A stretch of 46,513 nt of DNA, from positions 1 through 46,513 of the forward strand of contig SUVX01000023.1 in NCBI GenBank assembly GCA_015061725.1, written 5' to 3'. Origin of the DNA: Lentisphaerota bacterium. GTDB taxonomy: Bacteria > Verrucomicrobiota > Lentisphaeria > Victivallales > Victivallaceae. The notes beneath the pieces are model-generated. The model saw only the letters and a program-made list of their open reading frames with translations. It was not told the DNA's origin and did not search any database. The position numbers and the translations under genes were made by a program. Shown piece after piece: positions 41,084 to 46,513 of this stretch (positions are counted from its first letter, which is position 1; each line of letters begins with the position of its first letter).

Positions 41084-41604
41084 TTTGTAAAAAAATGATT
41101 ATTTTTGTTTTTCTCGGTTGTAATTTCATTTTCGTATGATATATTAGAGATACTGTACTATGGTGAGGTCTTGTCTTCATTATAGAACAGGGCTATTTTG
41201 ACAACCGTTATATTTCAGCAAATCGCTCACAAACCGACCAAGTTTAAAAAAGAATTTGCTGCATACATAGGTGAAATGTATCCGGTGAGATTGTGTCTAC
41301 ACGTCTTGCCGGACGCTTCTTTGCATGTATGCAGATGGTTCTTGGTCGGACCTGTGAGCGAGTGTTTGGGAGCGTTCGGTTTTTATTTGAACGTTACCAA
41401 GCAGGCTGGATTTCGCAGCAGAAAGTTGTGGAATCGGCAGGCGAAGCTTTATTTTATGGGGATTCCGATCATGAGAACTAAACTCGCTACGACAGCATTT
41501 GAGATGCCGCTTTACGGCATCAATTTTTCGCTGTCCGCACATCCGGTCTCCTCTACAGTTTTTCGGAACACTGAAAAACTGTCTTGCGCGAACGAAGTGA
41601 GCGC
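41084..41604. other. Stretch without a confident gene; possible gene remnant
   Basis: Overlapping frames in 41198-41617 (plus) give short peptides, one of them (41293-41481, GTG start, ending GDSDHEN) with a protein-like composition (RFFACMQMVLGRTCERVFG). None has a ribosome site or a recognisable family. It may be a decayed gene. TTGCGC/GCGCAA form a hairpin at about 41584-41606. Confidence 0.3.
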
Positions 41605-41767
41605 AAGCAAGCATTAAATAATAAATGCTTGCTTCCACCCGACCGAAGTCTTTCAGGTCGCCCGAACCACTTTTTTTCTGATTTTCAAGTCATAGTTTTT
41701 TGTGCCTTGAAAAATTGTATCGATCCAATTTTACAGCCGCGAAGTCCAGTAATGGATTATCGCGGCT
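41605..41767 (+). repeat. Element H, copy 2, directly upstream of the radical SAM gene
   Basis: Resembles 25121-25280 (minus). Stems: AAGCAAGCATT/AATGCTTGCTT (41605-41615 / 41624-41634), GACC/GGTC (41641-41644 / 41656-41659) and a final AGCCGCGA/TCGCGGCT (41735-41742 / 41760-41767), followed by ATTTTGTTT. The final stem is terminator-like and ends 36 bp before the radical SAM start. It could be an attenuator/leader or an insertion boundary. Confidence 0.6.
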
Positions 41768-41803
41768 ATTTTGTTTACGCAAAAAAATAGGATGAAGAAA
41801 AAT

Positions 41804-42943
41804 ATGACTGAACAGAAATTCAAAAATCCAAGGGTATGCAAACTGATATTGACATATTCATGTAATCTCAACTGTCTCTATTGTTTTGAAAAGTTTAAAA
41901 CCAATGACCAACAGAAGAACATGACTCTTGAAACTGCTCAAAAAATTATATTACAGGAGATTGATTATATTGAAAAAAGTAAAAAATTTGATGGATTAGC
42001 CATCAATCTTTTTGGCGGCGAACCTCTTTTGTGCTTTGATATGATAAAAGCTTTTTGCGAATGGATTTGGGGAATTTCCACAGGAGTTGCATATGCCATT
42101 AGTATCACATCTAATGGAACATTGTTAACTCTTGATAAAAAGAAATGGTTTCAAGCTCATAAAGATAAAATCTCACTCAGTTTATCCGTTGATGGTGATA
42201 CTGCTGCCCAATTGTTAAATCGAGGTGTTTCTTTAGAGGATATACCCATTAACTTTGCCCGGGAAACCTGGCCGAATGTGTATTTTTTAATGACGGTTTC
42301 TCCAGAAACAACAGAAGCTTACGCCGATGATTTTATCAAATTAACGAAACTGGGATACCGTTTGGATGGAAGCCACGCAACAGGTGTTAATTGGACTGAA
42401 GAAGATGTGAAAAAGTATGAAGAACAGTTACGTCGGATAGCTGATTTTTACTTGACAAATCCTCAGTATCCACCTAATCCATTCTTTTTACACTCTTATG
42501 CAGATCAATTGGCAAACAAGCTCGATTATTTTTGCGGTGCCGGGCATCATATGATAGCTTATGACTACAGTGGTAAAGGATATCCCTGTCATATGTTTTC
42601 TCCTCTAGTGTGGGGCGAAGATATTTGGCATTCTTTGACTGATATTGACTTTGAACATCCTTTTGCTAAAGAATCTGATCTAGAATGCGCTCAATGTCCA
42701 ATTGTAAAAAGTTGCCCATCCTGTATTGCATACAACCTGCAGGAAAGAAAAAATGTTTCACTGCGCGATAAAAGAGATTGCAAGATTCTGGTCGCAGAAA
42801 TTCGAGTTATCAGTGCCTTTCAAATTCAGTATTATATGCAGCGAGTGAACTCTCTGAATAGAGAATCTCAAGTGAAATTAAAAGCGGCATTGGCAATTTA
42901 TAAACAAGTCTCAAAAGATAAAGTCAGTAAGTATATTAATTGA
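41804..42943 (+). CDS. Radical SAM/SPASM peptide maturase (probable RiPP enzyme)
   Basis: About 379 aa. Radical SAM motif C-x3-C-x2-C in CNLNCLYC (about residues 20-27), then NLFGGEPLL and ITSNGTLLT, standard for SPASM enzymes such as sactipeptide, ranthipeptide and cyclophane synthases. The SPASM tail is complete: FCGAGHHMIAYDYSGKGYPC (first two Cys), CAQCPIVKSCPSC (C-x2-C-x5-C-x2-C) and a last Cys in KRDCK, enough for two auxiliary [4Fe-4S] clusters. No N-terminal peptide-binding RRE domain is evident. ATG 41804 is chosen; 41792 is an alternative. A 42-codon Cys-containing gene follows 52 bp downstream, its likely substrate. AT-rich, in the accessory region. Confidence 0.85.
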   Translation: MTEQKFKNPRVCKLILTYSCNLNCLYCFEKFKTNDQQKNMTLETAQKIILQEIDYIEKSKKFDGLAINLFGGEPLLCFDMIKAFCEWIWGISTGVAYAISITSNGTLLTLDKKKWFQAHKDKISLSLSVDGDTAAQLLNRGVSLEDIPINFARETWPNVYFLMTVSPETTEAYADDFIKLTKLGYRLDGSHATGVNWTEEDVKKYEEQLRRIADFYLTNPQYPPNPFFLHSYADQLANKLDYFCGAGHHMIAYDYSGKGYPCHMFSPLVWGEDIWHSLTDIDFEHPFAKESDLECAQCPIVKSCPSCIAYNLQERKNVSLRDKRDCKILVAEIRVISAFQIQYYMQRVNSLNRESQVKLKAALAIYKQVSKDKVSKYIN

Positions 42944-42995
42944 TGGGGTTAATATATTAAAAACTACTATTCCCATTAGAAAGGAGGTATTAATC

Positions 42996-43124
42996 ATGGA
43001 AATTACAGAAAAAATATTGATGGCAGCAGAAGTCTACACTCAATCAGTCAATGTTTCGGCAGCAGAAGCTGAAGAATATGTTGCCGAATGCAGGCGTTTT
43101 GGTTGCGGTTATGGTGACGATTGA
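42996..43124 (+). CDS. 42-aa putative RiPP precursor peptide with C-terminal Cys core
   Basis: A short gene with an excellent ribosome site (AAGGAGG at 42981-42987, 8 bp before the ATG). Product: an acidic, helical leader (MEITEKILMAAEVYTQSV, then NVSAAEAEEYVAE) and a C-terminal core CRRFGCGYGDD. Both Cys (residues 32 and 37) and both aromatic residues of the core (Phe35, Tyr39) lie in the last 11 residues, while the leader has none of the Cys. Position just after a radical SAM/SPASM enzyme suggests it is the substrate, with thioether (Cys to alpha or beta/gamma carbon) or aromatic cyclophane crosslinks. I do not recognise the peptide family; no protease or exporter gene is visible nearby. 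Confidence 0.7.
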   Translation: MEITEKILMAAEVYTQSVNVSAAEAEEYVAECRRFGCGYGDD

Positions 43125-43225
43125 GATTTTTTTAGTGTAGCAGGAGATTTGATTGCTATTCACTGAAAAATCAACTCAAGAAATTGTGGTTTGTCAGTTT
43201 TTCCGTAGATAAAACTGATAACGAC

Positions 43226-43262
43226 GGACTTTGCATGTATTGGTTCATGCAGAGTCCGTTAT
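43226..43262 (+). terminator. Terminator-like hairpin after the precursor gene
   Basis: GGACTTTGCATG (43226-43237) pairs with CATGCAGAGTCC (43246-43257) over 12 bp with one G-T pair; an AT-rich stretch, not a full T run, follows. It closes the radical SAM/precursor unit. Confidence 0.5.
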
Positions 43263-43276
43263 TTAATTCTGAATAT

Positions 43277-43352
43277 GAAGTGATTTTCAGAATTTCATTT
43301 CACAGCGAAATTCTGAAGTTTTAAGTTCAAAATGCGTTTCAGAATGGCGGGT
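43277..43352. repeat. Repeat F, copy 1
   Basis: About 76 bp nearly identical to 44160-44236. It holds a perfect hairpin TTCAGAATTTC/GAAATTCTGAA (43286-43296 / 43307-43317). It is followed by GCCGCCATTTTTTT, the start of element C copy 2. Confidence 0.8.
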
Positions 43353-43370
43353 GGCGATAAAGAAAGCGAG

Positions 43371-43570
43371 CCGCCATTTTTTTGCCAAAAAATGGCGGAA
43401 TGAAGCCGTCAGGCTTTGCTTCATGGCACGCAGTGCCGCTTCATGCATCGCAAGATGCGCTTCATATTTTGCGGCATCGCCGCAAAATGCTTCATAAAAA
43501 ACGCCTGACGATGAAGCAGCTCCATTTCATTCTGCTATGAAGCATTTTCCGTTTCACTCCAAATATGAAG
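43371..43570 (+). repeat. Element C, copy 2: same architecture, different stems
   Basis: Palindrome 43371-43398 (CCGCCA, seven T, GCC, six A, TGGCGG). GAATGAA/TTCATTC (43398-43404 / 43526-43532) encloses CGTCAGGC/GCCTGACG (43407-43414 / 43503-43510), which encloses three hairpins, GGCAC/GTGCC (43425-43437), GCATC/GATGC (43445-43458) and a 10-bp stem 43466-43475 / 43479-43488, each followed by GCTTCAT. Linkers and order match copy 1; the stems do not match in sequence. No gene between 43125 and 43730. Confidence 0.75.
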
Positions 43571-43730
43571 CATTCGCTTCGCTCATATGATGTAAAAATG
43601 AAAAATGAGAGTTCCTGTTTGCAATACTTCATCACAGATAGTATATTAACCAACGGATATTAAACAATAATTGTTCTCAAATCTGGGTAATGCTGATAAA
43701 GTCCATCAATACGGCAAAAGGTGATGAAAA

Positions 43731-44129
43731 ATGAAAAAATATATTATCCCGGTATTTTCATTCTGCATAGTGTTATTGTCTGGCTGTTCCGGCTTTTCCC
43801 GTCTGCCGGAAATAAACTTTGTCGGCAAAAGCCGGGAAGAGGTCGTTAAAATATTTGCATCCAATCCGGCGAAGCCCTGGGGAACACATATTCATATATC
43901 AATTCCTGGAAGTAGCAGATATCCTCACTTTTGCAATTATGGTTTATATTTCAAAACGATAAAAGACGCTTTTGCCGATGAGCGGATTCAAAAAGCTGCG
44001 GCTATGGGCGGATATCATACAGAACGACATCTCGCCTTTCCGACCGGATGGGATTATTATGTGGTCATTTTTGACAAGAATAATATCGCTGTTTCGCAGA
44101 AAATTACTTCTTATTTTGATGGTCCGTAA
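43731..44129 (+). CDS. Hypothetical lipoprotein, possibly BamE/SmpA-like
   Basis: A 132-aa protein with a clear lipoprotein signal (MKKYIIPVFSFCIVLLSGC, lipobox LLSGC, lipidated Cys at 19). The mature part begins NFVGKSREEVVKIFASNP, resembling the helix-loop of BamE-type proteins (G-x-S-x-E-x-V), and ends WDYYVVIFDKNNIAVSQKI, like their last strands. That resemblance is weak and may be chance. GGTG lies before the ATG at moderate spacing. It is flanked by element C copy 2 and repeat F copy 2. Confidence 0.6.
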   Translation: MKKYIIPVFSFCIVLLSGCSGFSRLPEINFVGKSREEVVKIFASNPAKPWGTHIHISIPGSSRYPHFCNYGLYFKTIKDAFADERIQKAAAMGGYHTERHLAFPTGWDYYVVIFDKNNIAVSQKITSYFDGP

Positions 44130-44159
44130 ATATCATTCTGAGTTTTTCTGATTAAAAGT

Positions 44160-44236
44160 GAAGTGATTTTCAGAATTTCATTTCACAGCGAAATTCTGAG
44201 TTTTTAAGCTCAAAATGCCTTTCAGAATGGTGGGGG
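44160..44236. repeat. Repeat F, copy 2
   Basis: Second copy, hairpin arms 44169-44179 and 44190-44199. It is followed at about 44251 by GCCGCC and seven T but not by a C ladder, so the C part seems lost here. 44237-44444 holds no gene. Confidence 0.8.
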
Positions 44237-44444
44237 AAGATAAAATTTCCAGCCGCCATTTTTTTATCCCCCTTTTAATCTTGCTGAAAAAATCATCCTT
44301 GCTATTATTTTGTAAAACTCTTTTGTTCAAAGGGCTTTACAATATTTCCATCAGTGTGTAAGAAACTCACTCAGACTCTGAAATCAGACCGTTTTTCACC
44401 GGATTTTGTCTGAAAGCTGTCTGAATTCTGACTTTTTCTGAAAG

Positions 44445-44548
44445 GTGTAAAAATCAAGTTCTCTTTGTAAGTGCTTGATTATTAACAAAGTCTTGTTTTT
44501 GTGCCTTGCCGAGCATGGAGAGAAGATATGAAAGTGGTGGAGTGTTTT
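44445..44548. repeat. Repeat D, copy 2
   Basis: Matches 40208-40310, including TAAAAATCAAG, GATTATTAACAAAGTCTTG and GCCGAGCATGG. From 44549 to 44868 I see no convincing gene; overlapping frames on both strands (44396-44800 minus, 44574-44939 plus) look like chance frames. Confidence 0.7.
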
Positions 44549-44868
44549 CACAAGTTGTTCATAATCAGCAATAATGCTTTTCAGAATCCTACCCAGCCGG
44601 GTGGCGGTCAAAAACTTGCCAGCGATGGATTCGAACTCGGGGGGAATGCTGAAAAATTCTTGCCGTAAAGTTCGCCGGACAAGTTTTTTCTGGATTTTTC
44701 CAACAATATCGATGGATAACCTTGAAAAAATGCAGGAAGATACTATATTATCACACCAGCAGGTTTCCAGTGCTCGCTTAAATACTTTTAATACTTTCAT
44801 GTTGCGTGGAAACCGACATTATCAACCAGGTCCGGCAATTTTACCGAACAGTAAAGAGGAGGTATCAA

Positions 44869-45390
44869 ATGTCTATCGTCGAGCAAATAGTCCAGGATGG
44901 GGTTTATTTGGTTATCAAACAGGCCTACGACTTTGGTGATAACCCTTATTTTGATAAGAACGGTGAACTCATAACCATTCCCGAGGCCATAGATTATTTG
45001 TTGCCGATCGCAGAAAAAGAAGCGTTCGACGATAAGTGTAACAGGGATTTTCAAGCGACATTTGGGGATAAGTGGTATAAAAAAATCAAGTTTATTGCTC
45101 CGGAAACAGACCCGAACCTCGAATCCTCCAAAACGAGGCAATTCGGATTATCCCCTGCACAAGTGTATTTTATGAAATGTGCCCATGAGTATTATCTTGC
45201 TCATGTAATAATGTGGAATTCGGAAAAGACTTTCAAAGTCTTGCAGGCTTCTAAATACGATATTGCCCGGATTATCAATTTGCAAAAGAAAAAACAACAT
45301 CTTCTCCGGGATGGTGTATCCTTTTCCGAAATAAGACATTTTGCAATCGAATCGGTTGCCGTAGAATTTTTTGAGATGCCCCCTCTTTGA
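44869..45390 (+). CDS. Unknown soluble protein
   Basis: A 173-aa protein without signal peptide or membrane helix. The ATG at 44869 is fixed by GAGGAGGT 5-6 bp upstream; frame extension upstream to 44806 has no ribosome site. Composition is normal and mixed alpha/beta, rich in aromatic residues (IVQDGVYLVIKQAYDFGDNPYF, quoted in part: KQAYDFGDNPYF; FGDKWYKKIKFI; AHEYYLAHVIMW). No family recognised. AT-rich, single gene between repeats D and F-like sequence, so probably cargo of the accessory region. Confidence 0.65.
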   Translation: MSIVEQIVQDGVYLVIKQAYDFGDNPYFDKNGELITIPEAIDYLLPIAEKEAFDDKCNRDFQATFGDKWYKKIKFIAPETDPNLESSKTRQFGLSPAQVYFMKCAHEYYLAHVIMWNSEKTFKVLQASKYDIARIINLQKKKQHLLRDGVSFSEIRHFAIESVAVEFFEMPPL

Positions 45391-45439
45391 TTTGACCAGA
45401 TCATTGTCTTTGAGGCAAAATTGCAAATTGATTTTATAT

Positions 45440-45880
45440 GAAGGCTTTGAATCAGAATCTGCCGAGTGAAGTGTTTTTTAACTTATTTCTCTCGGAAAAT
45501 TCTGAGTTTTTTAGGTTAAAACCCAGTTTCAAACTGGGGGTGTTTTTTTGAAAACGGTCCGCCATTTTTTTGCCAAAAAATGGCGAACGAAGACGCAAGT
45601 CTTCTCTTCACTGTGCGAAGCACAACTTCACTCAAAAGGCGTAGCCTTTTCTTCCTTGCCACGGCGTAATGAAATGAAGCCGGGACATCTTCACCAAACT
45701 CCAGAGAAGACTTACTTGTGAAGACGTTTCATTCCGCTAACGCTCCATTACACTTGTGAAGAGGTCAGCTTACGCTGCCCGTGAAGTTTTCTCCCTGCAG
45801 GAGCAAGGATGGTGTTATCTTTTTTACTGCGCTTCGCTTACACGGCGGCGTTGTCGCCTTGTATTTTCGCCTCTTCGAGG
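45440..45880 (+). repeat. Degenerate repeat F followed by element C, copy 3
   Basis: 45440-45559 is a worn F-like segment (CCGAG/CTCGG hairpin, AAATTCTGAG, then CCCAGTT/AACTGGG followed by T run). The palindrome is 45560-45585. The C ladder has the same closing stem as copy 1 (45597-45607 / 45703-45713), the same TGTGC/GCACA hairpin, but AAAAGGC/GCCTTTT (45634-45640 / 45644-45650) where copy 1 has A6/T6, a compensatory change. Later hairpins to about 45880 match copy 1 up to where the four-helix-bundle gene begins; no such gene follows here. Confidence 0.75.
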
Positions 45881-45990
45881 TTTGTGACATGAACTCATAA
45901 AGATTACCCGCTTAAAATTTCGTTTTGGGCAAAAAACGGCATTGGGTGAACCGGGGGGACAAGATGGAACGGACTATTCGGCATTACTGC

Positions 45991-46026
45991 GTCCATGTGG
46001 TTCGTTTGGTCCATCAGGTCTATTGA
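45991..46026. repeat. Degenerate 9-bp repeat (GTCCATNNN), second site
   Basis: Four 9-bp units, GTCCATGTG, GTTCGTTTG, GTCCATCAG, GTCTATTGA, preceded by GGAC-type inverted units near 45957-45975. Same family as 12743-12847. Confidence 0.6.
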
Positions 46027-46119
46027 AAACTCTTTTTACGCATTTGATAACAGAAGCAATTCCGTCTTTTGATTTTTCAGGATTTTCTGCATATTTCTGG
46101 CACAAACTGTCGAGGAACC

Positions 46120-46234
46120 TTTTTCAACTCTCGCCAAAAATTCTGTGAAGTTTTTTTCACAAAAGGGCTTCACAAGTGCTTTTTCGCTGCTTTTTGCCAT
46201 TTACCCGAACCTTGCCGTAAACGCCGCGACACGC
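46120..46234. repeat. Repeat E, copy 2
   Basis: Second copy of the 114-bp repeat at 40511-40624. The stretch 45391-46297 contains only repeats and no gene. Confidence 0.8.
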
Positions 46235-46247
46235 CGTGCGTAAACGC

Positions 46248-46276
46248 AAAAAGGCGGCAGGATTTCTCCTGCCGCC
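46248..46276 (-). terminator. Intrinsic terminator of the acetyltransferase gene
   Basis: On the minus strand GGCGGCAGGA (46267-46276) and TCCTGCCGCC (46253-46262) pair over 10 bp around a 4-nt loop and are followed by five T (46248-46252). It lies about 20 bp after the stop of the minus-strand gene. Confidence 0.8.
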
Positions 46277-46297
46277 CAATGACTGCATAAGCATATT

Positions 46298-46513
46298 TTA
46301 TCTGAATTTTTCCATTGGAACGATACCTTCAGCATCTGGTTCTACTCCATTTTTAGGAATGTAGCCAAGCTTTTCATAAAACTTTACAGCTGTAACTGAA
46401 GATGGAATCTCTATGCGTTCAGCCCGCAAAAAGTATTCATCCTGTTCCAAGGTGTTGATGATGGCAGAACCGACACCATGTCCAATCATTTCCGGCAGAA
46501 TATAAATCGTCAG
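46298..46513 (-). CDS. GNAT-family N-acetyltransferase, partial (5' end outside window)
   Basis: The reading frame is open to the window edge, so only the last 71 residues are seen. They fit the end of a GNAT domain: LPEMIGHGVGSAIINTLEQ (the acetyl-CoA-binding Q/R-x-x-G-x-G/A loop and helix, here GHGVGSA), EIPSSVTAVKFYEKLGYIP (the S-x-x-A-x-x-F-Y-x-K-x-G-Y/F motif) and a PMEKFR end. It would acetylate a small molecule or protein; the substrate cannot be told. Confidence 0.8.
   Translation of the reverse strand: MTIYILPEMIGHGVGSAIINTLEQDEYFLRAERIEIPSSVTAVKFYEKLGYIPKNGVEPDAEGIVPMEKFR

Noticed and set aside
44615..44650. tRNA-like piece (GTTCGAATC on the minus strand)
   Set aside because: Only a T-arm-like sequence; no acceptor or anticodon arms could be paired.
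44396..44939. Overlapping frames of 121-134 aa on both strands
   Set aside because: They overlap repeat D, lack ribosome sites, and the real gene start at 44869 lies inside one of them.

Overview
The window looks like a chromosomal segment from a Lentisphaerota/Victivallales-type bacterium, probably gut-associated. This is inferred from gene style, because there is no rRNA here. The clues are a short pseudopilin with an H-x9-DG tail, a GntR repressor fused to a solute-binding-protein domain, large secreted beta-helix proteins, paired PilT ATPases, and a GyrA with an acidic insert. Backbone genes are of moderate GC; the accessory stretches at 22.8-26 kb and 39.7-46.3 kb are AT-rich and full of repeats.

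Layout. (1) 0-12.6 kb: a flavin reductase (minus), divergent from an epimerase-like / DapA-like / TetR operon; then a GntR-type regulator behind a strong promoter with a perfect 11-bp-arm palindromic operator, followed by a tightly packed run of exported proteins (pseudopilin, metallophosphoesterase, two beta-helix proteins) and an M19-like dipeptidase. This resembles a scavenging locus for a host or dietary polymer. (2) 12.6-13.3 kb: 9-bp repeats, a terminator, a repeat shared with 26.0 kb, and a strong promoter driving a possible 6S RNA just upstream of 5-formyl-THF cyclo-ligase. (3) 13.4-22.8 kb: housekeeping run fau, rny, alr, an aldehyde-dehydrogenase-fold protein without catalytic Cys, two PilT ATPases, lepB, a small membrane-anchored protein and hslO. 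(4) 22.8-26.0 kb: an AT-rich island of four small minus-strand membrane or lipoprotein genes, bracketed by 111-bp direct repeats and containing other repeats, including a (GCTT)n tract. (5) 26.1-39.4 kb: ten minus-strand genes with almost no gaps, in transcription order gyrA, folP, cdaA, ybbR-like, ppiD/surA-like, speD (with a second SpeD-like half), nifU-like, metH-like, pepF, hydE. (6) 39.6-46.5 kb: tRNA-Ser(GCU), then an accessory region built from recurring hairpin elements (called C, D, E, F and H here) carrying a truncated four-helix-bundle gene, a YolD-like gene, a radical SAM/SPASM maturase with an adjacent 42-codon Cys-containing peptide (a probable RiPP locus), a lipoprotein, an unknown protein and a partial acetyltransferase.

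Two things deserve most attention. One is the radical SAM + small peptide pair (41.8-43.1 kb), where the peptide gene was easy to miss. The other is the set of hairpin elements whose architecture and linkers are conserved while stems change in a compensatory way: the C ladder (three copies), the H leader (two copies, each upstream of accessory genes), and a 26-nt loop held on unrelated stems (three copies, one of them inside the 3' end of the first gene).
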